A stretch of 25,901 nucleotides of DNA from a virus. The notes under the pieces were generated by a model. It was not told where the DNA came from and did no database searches. It saw only the letters and a program-made list of their open reading frames with translations. The translations under genes and the position numbers were made by a program. The stretch lies in IMG/VR virus record IMGVR_UViG_3300006128_000052, positions 1-25,901 of that record; one strand, written 5' to 3'. Position 1 is the stretch's first letter, and every line of letters begins with the position of its first letter. Below are positions 8,250-15,024 of this stretch, piece by piece.

Positions 8250-9520
8250 TAAAATGTTCCGCCGTTAATCAATCCCGCAATAAATTGCGCTGGTGTGTTA
8301 ATAACTGGTGCCGATACGTTGGTATTATTAATGTCTAACAGCTCTATGCCTGCGGCAGATAGGCCCAACACGCTGGTACCCTTTAAATACATGCCGGTAG
8401 TTTTATCAGACAAGAATGAGAATGTAGGTGCACCAGCTGTACCATTGCCGCCCCAAAATACGTTGGTGGTAGACTGTGTCAACACAAACAAGCTGCCACC
8501 ATCACTCAATACGGTAGCCACCTGACCGGGTGTTAACACCACCGGTGAACCACTGCTACCAGATACGTTAAACGATAGGCTATATGTGCTCATCGATGGA
8601 GTATCGTTTACCAAAATGTACAGCTGGGTAATGTTTGGCAGCGTAATGTTTAAGGTAGTAGTTCTGGTGCCAGATAGCGCCACATAGGTCTGAATAATTG
8701 GGGCGTATGACACCAAGCTAAATGATGTGCCTACAATACTATCTACGTCATATGTGCCAGATGAGAACGTTACATTTGACGGTGCGGTCCATCCTACGGT
8801 AAAGAAGTTACCGGTAGATGCCTCATAGTAAATAAATCCAGAGTCGCCCGGATTGAGGTTAATGCTTGACAGTCCATTAATCAGTGATGGATTGGTGGTA
8901 TAAATTGTTAGTGTACCGCTGCCATTATTTCTAAAGCCAACCCACCAGCCGTTAGATAACAGAGCTGACGATGGAATGGTGTAATATCCAACACCGCCGG
9001 TCCATACATAGGTATATGCACGGCTGGCGTCATTAAATGTAACGTTGGCAGATACTTCAGTAACCTGACTGCTAACGGCTAACTGACCGGCAACGACCGT
9101 CAATCCTGCACCAGCTAATGATGCGGCATCTGCAGATGATGTGCCTGTACCTAATGTAATTACACCCCAGCTGCCATTTACGTTTGCGGTGTTATTTGTT
9201 AAATAAAAATAAATAACTACGCCAGTGTTTACCGTCACACCATACTGACCATTAACGTCGGTCACAGTAAATGGTGAGGCACCTTTGTTACGAATAAAAA
9301 TGTCAGAACCTAATGATCCCTGTGTGGCGTCTGGTAACTGAATTGACAGGCCAGTGGTAGACGGTGTGCAGTCCATAATGCGGGACGCTGGCACCTGTGT
9401 GCCATTAGCTACCTGCGGCCAATACAGTTGAGTATTACTGGAGAACGATAGGGCGTAGTATGATACGTCCGTTGGTTCAATGACGGTACCAGTAAATGGC
9501 GATACAAATGATTGTGACAT
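8249..9520 (-). CDS. Tail fibre / appendage protein with GGTF C-terminus
   Basis: A 423-aa protein rich in Ser, Thr, Asn, Gly and Val, with successive beta-strand segments. About residues 155-250 include a GWWVGFRNNGSGTLTIY block, and the C-terminal 65 residues hold GTAGAPTFSFLSDKTTGMY, a motif common at the distal end of phage fibre proteins, followed by LGLSAAGIELLDIN. It ends LINGGTF; two other fibre genes in this window also end in GG-x-F (21789 and 23157). It sits between the adaptor and the nozzle-like gene, so it may be a fibre attached at the adaptor/nozzle ring. An AGGAACC site lies about ten bases before the ATG. Structural role confident, receptor unknown. Confidence 0.8.
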   Translation of the reverse strand: MSQSFVSPFTGTVIEPTDVSYYALSFSSNTQLYWPQVANGTQVPASRIMDCTPSTTGLSIQLPDATQGSLGSDIFIRNKGASPFTVTDVNGQYGVTVNTGVVIYFYLTNNTANVNGSWGVITLGTGTSSADAASLAGAGLTVVAGQLAVSSQVTEVSANVTFNDASRAYTYVWTGGVGYYTIPSSALLSNGWWVGFRNNGSGTLTIYTTNPSLINGLSSINLNPGDSGFIYYEASTGNFFTVGWTAPSNVTFSSGTYDVDSIVGTSFSLVSYAPIIQTYVALSGTRTTTLNITLPNITQLYILVNDTPSMSTYSLSFNVSGSSGSPVVLTPGQVATVLSDGGSLFVLTQSTTNVFWGGNGTAGAPTFSFLSDKTTGMYLKGTSVLGLSAAGIELLDINNTNVSAPVINTPAQFIAGLINGGTF

Positions 9521-9523
9521 ATA

Positions 9524-10144
9524 TTAAGGTTCCTGTACCGTAACGTTTCTATCGATGCGGCGTGAATTGTCTTCTTTCTTCAATGCAGCCAATGAATCTT
9601 CGTAGTACTGTTTCCAGATCGGTAACTTGTCCATGGCCTTTAAATAGCCCTGTGCTTGTAACAACGAACCAAACAACATGGCCTGTGGGCATTCACGTGT
9701 AAATAGATTCTGTTGGTTCTGTGAATCTAACGGCTGAATTTCACTGTAGTACGTGATTTCAATTGGATAGCTGGCGTTTGGCTTTGGTGCAATCGCCCAG
9801 TTGTTATAGTCATAGTCTGCGTAATACAACGGCTGTCCTGATGATGACTCTGACTGATATTGTGCAATATAGTCCTGACTGCGCAACAAGATAGGTTGAC
9901 CGTTGGTCTTCATGGAGATAGTTTTTCTCCAACGCGCTGGCTTGTTTAGTACAACCTGATTTGTTGCTAATGTTGTCTCTACTACGGTAAGCTGCAGATA
10001 TGTTTTTAATTCTGCTGCGATGGCTGACTCAGCCAATCCAATTAACGTTGGGATCTTGGCCACAAAGCCGGGGTCATCGCGCTCCATATAATCTTGTATG
10101 TTTTGTACAAGATTATCATACGTCATTATATATGCGTTGGTCAT
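9524..10144 (-). CDS. Head-tail adaptor protein, SU10 / P22 gp4-like
   Basis: A 206-aa protein that starts with the helical pattern YDNLVQNIQDYMERDDPGFVAKIPTLIGLAESAIAAELK, a form I recognise from the podovirus adaptor family (phage SU10 adaptor, related in role to P22 gp4). The middle is a beta part (WRKTISMKTNG, LLRSQDYI, YYADYDYNNWAIAPKPNASYPIEITYY), and it ends in a long helix with PIWKQYYEDSLAALKKEDNSRR. Such proteins form a ring under the portal and receive the nozzle and fibres. The start overlaps the upstream stop as ATGA (10141-10144), which supports this ATG over the later one at residue 7. Confidence is good for family and role. Confidence 0.85.
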   Translation of the reverse strand: MTNAYIMTYDNLVQNIQDYMERDDPGFVAKIPTLIGLAESAIAAELKTYLQLTVVETTLATNQVVLNKPARWRKTISMKTNGQPILLRSQDYIAQYQSESSSGQPLYYADYDYNNWAIAPKPNASYPIEITYYSEIQPLDSQNQQNLFTRECPQAMLFGSLLQAQGYLKAMDKLPIWKQYYEDSLAALKKEDNSRRIDRNVTVQEP

Positions 10145-11214
10145 CGTGTGTAGTAGCTATAGTTAGGTTGGAAGTAGATCGGCGACTTATCACGATCTTC
10201 TTCTTCGGCTTGTGTTCTAGCATCTAGTGCCAACTTTTCCAAGTAACCGATGCGTGTCATATCAACGCCGGGTAGCTGCATTGCCAACTCATGAGACAGC
10301 GCCGCTTGAATGTATGGCACCCAACGGTTTGGTAAATACAGCTGGTTGGTCAGTGAACCCACGTCCATCATCTGACGCTCGATAATTAATTGGAATACTT
10401 GAAAGTCATTAGACGGTACCGGCCAGATATACATCTCTGGATCAATGACGCGGTTAAACCAGTACTGTAATGAACGTACCGATGGGAACTGTTTGTTTGG
10501 TAGGTTCCAGTAGTCGTCACGATTTAATCGTGCCAGTGGGATAACCTGTTGTGATTGTGCAAACACAATTTGACGGCATGAGAATGGCGCCGTGCTGGTA
10601 GAGCGAATACGGTGAAAGTAGTACGGGATGGTAATGCTTACCGGGATGTATGACCACGTACGATCTTGCAATGTTAGTGGCGTATCAAATGCCTGCTGCT
10701 GTTCCCAGTTAATACCATCGTTACTGGTCTCATATACTAAATTGTTATATGTAACGCTACCAAAATTTGGTGCGTATGCGTTAATACCAATGTAGTATAC
10801 GCTGGTCTGTGTGCTGTACTGTGCACCGAACCAGTTTTCACTCATCGTTGTGGTGCCAAAGTTTGTCAGGTTATTGTCAAATACCGTTGGCGATGTTGGG
10901 TTATCTGCAGGTAGCGCGGTCTCAATCGATGGATTGATGATGTATACCCAGTTAGCCTCACGTACGTCAATGGTGCCCGGTGGCATCGTTAACGTCTGCT
11001 GATTGCTCTGTGCACCCAATATAATATTTTCTAACAACCATAGATTAACGCCGCGGTTAGACGTGTTCTGCAAGATGTAGAACAGCGCCTGCTTAGCGGC
11101 GGTAACGTACTCGGGTGTAATTTCTTCAGATTGTTTTCCTGCCGCACGAAATGCGTAGGAAATCATCTGGTCAACGTTGACCGTTGTCTGGTTGTATGTA
11201 TTTGAATAAGCCAC
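10141..11214 (-). CDS. Head-tail connector protein with a beta-rich insertion
   Basis: A 357-aa protein. The N-terminal helical part (QMISYAFRAAGKQSEEITPEYVTAAKQALFYILQ, then GVNLWLLE) matches the general design of gp4/gp11-like adaptor proteins. About residues 120-220 form a beta-rich insertion with VYETSNDGINWEQQQ and WSYIPVSITIPYYFHRIR, which looks like a galactose-binding-type jelly roll. The C-terminal part has ARLNRDDYWNLPNKQFP and YIWPVPSNDFQVFQLIIER, common to phage structural proteins that contact the nozzle. The likely start is GTG at 11214 (AAGAAG upstream); the next ATG is at residue 17, which would remove the first part of the helix. It overlaps the next gene as ATGA. Probably a second adaptor-ring or tail-tube protein. 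Confidence 0.75.
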   Translation of the reverse strand: MAYSNTYNQTTVNVDQMISYAFRAAGKQSEEITPEYVTAAKQALFYILQNTSNRGVNLWLLENIILGAQSNQQTLTMPPGTIDVREANWVYIINPSIETALPADNPTSPTVFDNNLTNFGTTTMSENWFGAQYSTQTSVYYIGINAYAPNFGSVTYNNLVYETSNDGINWEQQQAFDTPLTLQDRTWSYIPVSITIPYYFHRIRSTSTAPFSCRQIVFAQSQQVIPLARLNRDDYWNLPNKQFPSVRSLQYWFNRVIDPEMYIWPVPSNDFQVFQLIIERQMMDVGSLTNQLYLPNRWVPYIQAALSHELAMQLPGVDMTRIGYLEKLALDARTQAEEEDRDKSPIYFQPNYSYYTR

Positions 11215-11217
11215 GGC

Positions 11218-11634
11218 TTACTTCTTTCTTCTTACAGATCCGCCACGTTTTTTAGTTACCGGTGCTGATTTAGTATCTGCTTCTTTATCTTTAGCGGCTT
11301 CTTCAGCTGCTTGTTTAGCAGCTTCTGCTCTATCTTTAGATTTAAGGTCACTATAAACAGCCATAGCCGCCGGAGGTCCAAACATGGCAGCTGGAATTAA
11401 TTGTGAGGCAGCACCTTTACTGGCAGCTTTTATGATTGATCCACCAAGGCCATATTTTTTAACACCACCACCTGTTTTTAATTTAGACAGGTCGGTGTGT
11501 TTTTTCTCATGCAATTGATCGTCGTGCATCTTAAATGCTTTTTTGATCATCTGCTTATCTTGCTTAACGTCGCCACCTTTTTTATAGTGACCACCTTCGC
11601 ACATCATTTTGGTATTTTGTTTAAAGTCTTTCAT
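11218..11634 (-). CDS. Basic K-x-G-G repeat protein of unknown function
   Basis: A 138-aa, strongly basic protein. It carries repeated Gly-Gly motifs in a charged setting: CEGGHYKKGGDVK near the start, TGGGVKKYGLGGS in the middle, and KKRGGSVRRKK at the very end. Between them are a His/Lys-rich helix, a hydrophobic Ala/Pro segment (SQLIPAAMFGPPAAMAVY) that could enter or contact a membrane, and an Ala/Glu/Lys helix. The motif is shared with the 256-aa protein two genes upstream. Start and upstream stop overlap as TAATG. Nucleic-acid or virion-DNA binding is possible from the charge but not shown. No known family recognised. Confidence 0.7.
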   Translation of the reverse strand: MKDFKQNTKMMCEGGHYKKGGDVKQDKQMIKKAFKMHDDQLHEKKHTDLSKLKTGGGVKKYGLGGSIIKAASKGAASQLIPAAMFGPPAAMAVYSDLKSKDRAEAAKQAAEEAAKDKEADTKSAPVTKKRGGSVRRKK

Positions 11635-11801
11635 TAGCGTCCTCGTCCGGCGGCCTTCTTCATTACTTTTTGTGGCAGGTTTGGTTTGGCTTTACCGGCC
11701 TTTACAAACTCTTTGCCAACTTTTTTAGGGATGCCCAGTGTGGATTTACCAGCGGCGGCCGCATACATCGCGGCTTGCTGGTCTTTAGATTTGATTGGCA
11801 T
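11634..11801 (-). CDS. Small basic protein, DUF3008-like
   Basis: A 55-aa protein read from ATG at 11801 to TAA at 11634: it opens [20 protein letters not shown] and continues [11 protein letters not shown], then a Lys/Ala/Gly/Pro-rich tail ending KKAAGRGR. The combination of SK-x-QQ-AMYAAA-GKS and [10 protein letters not shown] is the pattern of the DUF3008 family of short phage and bacterial proteins with no assigned function. It is coupled to both neighbours by TAATG overlaps (11801 and 11634), so it is translated together with the two K-x-G-G proteins. Very basic, no membrane segment. Gene call confident because of the conserved pattern and double coupling. Confidence 0.8.
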   Translation of the reverse strand: MPIKSKDQQAAMYAAAAGKSTLGIPKKVGKEFVKAGKAKPNLPQKVMKKAAGRGR

Positions 11802-12571
11802 TATTTACCCATCGTTCCCATGTTGGTGGGCTGTGTGTTCATGCCACCAGCGATCTGGTTTAATGAATTGTTGCCACCAATTTGTTGTTGCTGTTGCAAT
11901 AGTTGTAACTGCATGGCGGGCGGTAACTTACGCATCTGTTCCATCAACGCTAACTGATGCTCACGCTCCATAGATCCGGGGCCAGTTGCAAGTGGTTTGG
12001 CTGGTGCTGTTACAGGGGCTGTAAGGCTACCAGCTTGCATCTTTTTTACGCCACCACCTGTTCTGTACTTGTTTGGCATCTCTTTTGCGCCAGACTTAGC
12101 AGTTGCAGCTTTAGCGTTGTCGCTCACCTTTTTGGCCTTTAATGTGCCAGCGGGTTTGCTCTTTTCTTTTTCTACATCAGATGCGCGAAACGTTGGCTTG
12201 ACGGCTGCCTTAGATGGAGCAGCTGCTTTAGCTGGCTTTGTGTCTTTAGCTTTTTGAATGCTGTCTAGGTCGCCAGATTTTTTCTTTGCGCCGTATACGC
12301 CTACCACGCCGCCGTCTTTGTACTTACGTACGGTACCGGCAGCTTTCTTAGTGCGTCCACCTTTTTTCATGGTGGTAGTGGTTGCATCTTCAACGTCTGG
12401 GGTTGTGCCCTTAAGGCCGGCGGCCATTGCGCGCTTAGGACCTTCTTCTTTTTTGTTAATTGCTGGCACGCCTTTTTTCTCTTTAGCTGCGCCGCCTTTT
12501 TTCATAACGTTTTGAACTGCGCCGCCTTCTTTAAAGCATTGCATCTTCGGTAATTGTTTAAAGCCGTCCAT
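11801..12571 (-). CDS. Basic K-x-G-G repeat protein with Gln-rich C-terminus
   Basis: A 256-aa protein, Lys/Ala/Gly-rich. Gly-Gly motifs occur throughout: [34 protein letters not shown] and RTGGGVKKM. An Ala/Lys/Pro-rich region (about 105-165) looks disordered. The C-terminal 70 residues differ: they include [20 protein letters not shown] and then a Gln run ([12 protein letters not shown]) and Asn/Met-rich end. It resembles the 138-aa protein (11218-11634) in motif and charge; the two flank the DUF3008-like gene. GAGGAA lies upstream of the ATG after a 79-base spacer. Its function is unknown. Placement right before the head-tail connector genes suggests a virion or packaging-linked role, by inference only. 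Confidence 0.75.
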   Translation of the reverse strand: MDGFKQLPKMQCFKEGGAVQNVMKKGGAAKEKKGVPAINKKEEGPKRAMAAGLKGTTPDVEDATTTTMKKGGRTKKAAGTVRKYKDGGVVGVYGAKKKSGDLDSIQKAKDTKPAKAAAPSKAAVKPTFRASDVEKEKSKPAGTLKAKKVSDNAKAATAKSGAKEMPNKYRTGGGVKKMQAGSLTAPVTAPAKPLATGPGSMEREHQLALMEQMRKLPPAMQLQLLQQQQQIGGNNSLNQIAGGMNTQPTNMGTMGK

Positions 12572-12621
12572 GTGGATTCCTCGAGGTTAATTGGATTACA
12601 GGATGATCAGTCCTTATATTT
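12572..12621 (-). other. Spacer before the basic protein genes
   Basis: Between the hairpin element and the ATG at 12571 lies about 50 bases with AAATATAAGGACTGATCATC and, near the gene, GAGGAATCC, the ribosome site. I see no convincing sigma-70 promoter, although this is the longest non-coding stretch in the window and a phage-specific promoter could lie here. Confidence 0.4.
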
Positions 12622-12653
12622 ACTAATGCACAAAAACAGGGTCTAACGCCCTA
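12622..12653 (-). terminator. Hairpin plus T-run with GCATTAGTA core, copy 2
   Basis: On the minus strand the lysozyme stop TAG is the start of a small hairpin (AGGG, seven-base loop, CCCT) followed by GTTTTTG and then GCATTAGTA. The stem is only four pairs, so termination would be partial. It closes the lysis region. The same arrangement stands at 5808-5839. Confidence 0.55.
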
Positions 12654-13184
12654 AATACTACGTAGAAACAGTGCCCGTTCATACTGCCGACGCTTTCTAA
12701 GGTCTGGTGGATTTGACCAGTTTAAGAACGCGTTGGCCGCCTTGTGTGGGTAGCCACGGTTAAGCTGCTGCACCACCTCAGAGCGGACCATATTGTCCGG
12801 CCCAATGTTATGGCACAGGCTCTGCATGGCGTCACGCTGCTGTGGTGTAATAGGCACCCGTATAGCCGTTTTAAGGGCCATAGAGCACTTTTCTAGGTCT
12901 TGGTGTAGGATACCCCTTACCTCGTCCTTAGAAAGCTCCCTATTGAGCATATAGGCCTCTTCTGAACGTATTAAATGCCCGATGCCAATCGTCCAGTTGC
13001 CGTTTGAGTCCTGATAGGCCCGCGTACGCACGCCTTCAAAGTGTTCAATCAGCTCGATGGTGGAATCGGCGGCCCACTCAAATTCGGTCTTGTAATGTGC
13101 CAGCCAATTTGCCATCGGGTCATAATTGGCGGCGCTAAATGTCAATCCCAGCGCGCAGGCGCAGGATACAATCATCCTAAGCAT
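12651..13184 (-). CDS. GH24 lysozyme (endolysin) with N-terminal hydrophobic signal
   Basis: A 177-aa protein. The first 18 residues (LRMIVSCACALGLTFSA) are a short hydrophobic segment that could be a Sec signal or signal-anchor-release region. The catalytic part has the T4-lysozyme spacing E-x8-D-x5-T: Glu50 in EHFEG, Asp59 in AYQD and Thr65 in WTIGIGH. It continues with DLEKC, a Gln-Gln-Arg-Asp-Ala helix (LCHNIG) and ends RKRRQYERALF, all typical of GH24 muramidases. It hydrolyses peptidoglycan between MurNAc and GlcNAc. AGGAGG sits four bases before the ATG, the strongest ribosome site in the window. A second, different GH24 gene lies just upstream (13218-13667). Confidence 0.9.
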   Translation of the reverse strand: MLRMIVSCACALGLTFSAANYDPMANWLAHYKTEFEWAADSTIELIEHFEGVRTRAYQDSNGNWTIGIGHLIRSEEAYMLNRELSKDEVRGILHQDLEKCSMALKTAIRVPITPQQRDAMQSLCHNIGPDNMVRSEVVQQLNRGYPHKAANAFLNWSNPPDLRKRRQYERALFLRSI

Positions 13185-13195
13185 AGTACCTCCTA

Positions 13196-13216
13196 GTTTG
13201 TACTACTAATGCAAAC
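13196..13216 (-). repeat. Intergenic element with GCATTAGTA core, copy 3
   Basis: GTTTG and CAAAC arms enclose the core GCATTAGTA in the 33-base gap between the two lysozyme genes, just upstream of the AGGAGG site. The core is the same as in the gaps at 12622-12653 and 5808-5839. Role unknown; an RNA hairpin controlling the second lysozyme is possible. Confidence 0.5.
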
Positions 13217-13217
13217 T

Positions 13218-13667
13218 TTAGGCGGCTTTGCCAGATAAAAATAATGTTGCCTCGGCGTGGCGGCGTTTTAATAGGCCAGCCATCACGTGTCCGCCAGCTT
13301 TGTCCCACTTGAGGAACTCTTCTGCGGCGCCATCTAAATCACCCTCGTTGACCTTTTTGAGTAAAGTAGAATGGTTAAGGTTGCCACAGCCACAGTTAAA
13401 CGCGAAGTCAACCAGCGCATCAAACTCTTCCTGAGTGATGTCGGTGGTAACGTGCGCATTTACATCGGCGGCGGCTTTTTGTACGTCTTGTGCAAGCAGC
13501 GCTTCTGCCTGCTCTTTGGTGATCTCTAGCCCCTGATAGACGTCAGGACCAGTGTGGCCATAGCCAATAGTCCAAGGATCTGCACCAGTGCCGGGATCAG
13601 GATAGGCCTGCAAACGGCAGCCTTCAAATTGTTCAGTAAGGTGTAAACCATCTTTTGAGTATTCCAT
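13218..13667 (-). CDS. GH24 lysozyme (endolysin), lambdoid-type
   Basis: A 149-aa protein with no signal peptide. The catalytic set is Glu15 in EQFEG, Asp24 in AYPDPGTGADPW and Thr33 in WTIGYGHTG, with the extended loop characteristic of the phage 21/P22-type GH24 endolysins. Further family features: LAQDVQKAAADV, FDALVDFAFNCGCGNL and LKRRHAEATLFLSG. It cleaves peptidoglycan and would reach it through a holin if soluble. The start is coupled to the Rz-like gene by TAATG. It is clearly not a copy of the next lysozyme, since loop lengths and N-termini differ, so two muramidases operate in the same lysis region. Confidence 0.93.
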   Translation of the reverse strand: MEYSKDGLHLTEQFEGCRLQAYPDPGTGADPWTIGYGHTGPDVYQGLEITKEQAEALLAQDVQKAAADVNAHVTTDITQEEFDALVDFAFNCGCGNLNHSTLLKKVNEGDLDGAAEEFLKWDKAGGHVMAGLLKRRHAEATLFLSGKAA

Positions 13668-14104
13668 TATTTAGTCCTTAGTGCGTTATATTTTTGTATA
13701 ACATCGTTACGTTCTATTTCTGAGACGGAGCATTGCTTTGCAAGCTCGACAAGAACTTCGACATCTGGTTCAAGTAGTCGGAGTCCTTGACTTGGTATGG
13801 CAGCGGCGGTATTTCCGTCTGCTGATACACCGGAGTGGTGCACCCCGCGATACATATCGACAAGAGTATCGTAGCGATTTTGTAGTTCATCTTTGTCTTT
13901 CTGGGTTTGTTGGGATATGGTGCCCTGTGCCTCAATCACACTATTTTCATGCTCAATTGCTTGGGTGTTGACCTTAGCAATCTTAGCCTCGTAATAGTCA
14001 GAGGTGGCAAACCAGCCACCATAGCCGCCAAGGAGCAACGCTCCGGCTACTAGGTAGGCGGTGGTTGAGCCGCCGGTAAAGAGGGACAGGATGTTGCCGA
14101 ACAT
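13667..14104 (-). CDS. Rz: Inner-membrane spanin (Rz-like)
   Basis: A 145-aa protein with one hydrophobic helix near the N-terminus (about 14-33, TAYLVAGALLLGGYGGWFA) followed by a long periplasmic helix rich in Gln, Lys, Glu and Asp (about 40-90), the layout of i-spanins. These proteins pair with an outer-membrane lipoprotein and fuse the membranes at lysis. The partner is encoded inside this gene in another frame (13714-13890). It stands between the small membrane proteins and the lysozymes and overlaps both as TAATG. The family is highly variable in sequence; I base the call on topology, context and the nested lipoprotein. Confidence 0.8.
   Translation of the reverse strand: MFGNILSLFTGGSTTAYLVAGALLLGGYGGWFATSDYYEAKIAKVNTQAIEHENSVIEAQGTISQQTQKDKDELQNRYDTLVDMYRGVHHSGVSADGNTAAAIPSQGLRLLEPDVEVLVELAKQCSVSEIERNDVIQKYNALRTK
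13714..13890 (-). CDS. Rz1: Outer-membrane spanin lipoprotein (Rz1-like), nested in Rz
   Basis: A 58-aa protein in a different frame, wholly within the Rz-like gene. It starts MNYKIATILLSICIAGC: a short signal peptide and a lipobox (I-A-G then Cys17) for lipid attachment, followed by a Pro-rich segment (TTPVYQQTEIPPLPYQ) and a polar tail. This is the standard form of o-spanins. An in-frame ATG at 13935 would put 15 charged residues before the signal, so I chose the one at 13890, where AGAAAG lies upstream. Nested o-spanins of this kind are known from lambda and relatives. The lipobox plus Pro-rich tail makes the call strong. Confidence 0.88.
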   Translation of the reverse strand: MNYKIATILLSICIAGCTTPVYQQTEIPPLPYQVKDSDYLNQMSKFLSSLQSNAPSQK

Positions 14105-14355
14105 TATACCTTAGGTGGTGTGGTGGGTGGGGTTTGTTGTGTGGCCGCTTTGCCAGCGATCACCGCACCACCGCCCGTTAGTGTGGCAGCTAGGCCGATG
14201 CCCAACTGGTTAAGGTCTAGCGTTGGGTTATTATAGACGTGGATAATGGCGCAGATGGCAAACGTTAAGAGTGCCAAGAACGCCATCACTCTGGCGATGC
14301 AAAACATTTCGCCACAGTCTTCTGTAAAGATGTCTTTAAAAAATTTACTTACCAT
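14104..14355 (-). CDS. Small two-helix membrane protein, holin candidate
   Basis: An 83-aa protein with two likely membrane helices: about 20-42 (ARVMAFLALLTFAICAIIHVY) and 50-68 (LGIGLAATLTGGGAVIAGKA), joined by a short loop, with a polar Thr/Pro tail. The size and topology fit a class II-type holin or a holin accessory protein. It overlaps the spanin gene start as TAATG and the upstream gene by seven bases, so it is in the lysis operon. A second candidate lies at 14806-15024. I cannot say which one is the true holin. Confidence 0.75.
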   Translation of the reverse strand: MVSKFFKDIFTEDCGEMFCIARVMAFLALLTFAICAIIHVYNNPTLDLNQLGIGLAATLTGGGAVIAGKAATQQTPPTTPPKV

Positions 14356-14801
14356 TTATATCCCCACGTTGCATACCACGCAATAATTGCCGCCACAATA
14401 AAACAATATAGCTGCACCTTGCGCACTTCTTTTAAATCATGCTGGAACGCTTCATTTTCTTTGCGTTCCATGTTTTCAATCTCTAGCTTAATTCGCAATA
14501 CCGCGTCCCACTCCTTGGCGCCATACTTTTTTATAAAGTCTATCTTTAGTTTGGCCTCCTCGTCGGAGATCTGCTTCTTGTGCTTCCAATCCTCCAACGC
14601 CTTGATGATTGCTGTGGCTTTTCTATGTTCAGCTTCACGTCTGGCACGGATGCGTTCTTGAGCTTTTTGTTGTGCTACAGCCAAGCCATCTTGCTGTAGG
14701 TGTTCGATGTTTTTACCTAGCTGTTTACCAGCTTCTCTGGATGCGTTTAATGTTCCGCTAAGGGTCTTAGCGCCCTCTGTAATTCCAAATGGATCGGCCA
14801 T
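14349..14801 (-). CDS. Coiled-coil protein with C-terminal membrane anchor
   Basis: A 150-aa protein. Residues 15-130 form long charged helices (for example AQQKAQERIRARREAEHRKA and KNENAF-like EMERKENEAFQ segments) with a KKYGAKEWDAVLRIKLEIE block in the middle; I read this as coiled coil. The last 20 residues (LYCFIVAAIIAWYATWGYKW) are one membrane helix, so it is probably tail-anchored with its bulk in the cytoplasm. Family not recognised. The neighbours are holin-like and spanin genes, so a regulatory or structural role in lysis is possible. No motif shows it. Confidence 0.7.
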   Translation of the reverse strand: MADPFGITEGAKTLSGTLNASREAGKQLGKNIEHLQQDGLAVAQQKAQERIRARREAEHRKATAIIKALEDWKHKKQISDEEAKLKIDFIKKYGAKEWDAVLRIKLEIENMERKENEAFQHDLKEVRKVQLYCFIVAAIIAWYATWGYKW

Positions 14802-14805
14802 ATAT

Positions 14806-15024
14806 TCATGGCTTGGCGATAAAGTAGTGGCTCAAGAACCCAATGAAGGAACTGAACGCAGACACAACCATCATGCCCGCCCACATGCCACCCTTGGATT
14901 TATTGGCGAGCTCACATAGGAGCTCTACCGATTGTTCAAGTTTGTCGATCTTCTTTTCAAGTGCGTCAACCGTTGCAACTAGCTGTCCGTACTTAAACAT
15001 GTCGACGTGATTTTCGTCAGACAT
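14806..15024 (-). CDS. XhlA-like small membrane protein (holin accessory candidate)
   Basis: A 72-aa protein. Residues 10-42 form a coiled coil (LVATVDALEKKIDKLEQSVELLCEL) and about 47-68 one membrane helix (MWAGMMVVSAFSSFIGFLSHYF). This is the design of the haemolysin XhlA family, small phage proteins that work with holins in lysis. The start is coupled to the upstream stop as TAATG. With the two preceding membrane genes it makes three consecutive small membrane proteins in this lysis region. Confidence 0.72.
   Translation of the reverse strand: MSDENHVDMFKYGQLVATVDALEKKIDKLEQSVELLCELANKSKGGMWAGMMVVSAFSSFIGFLSHYFIAKP

Noticed and set aside
12572-12650. Sigma-70 promoter in the longest gap
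   Set aside because: AAATATAA is present but no matching -35 box at the right distance could be found, so no promoter is called.
13714-13935. Longer start for the nested lipoprotein at 13935
   Set aside because: It would place charged residues before the signal peptide; the ATG at 13890 gives a normal lipoprotein signal.
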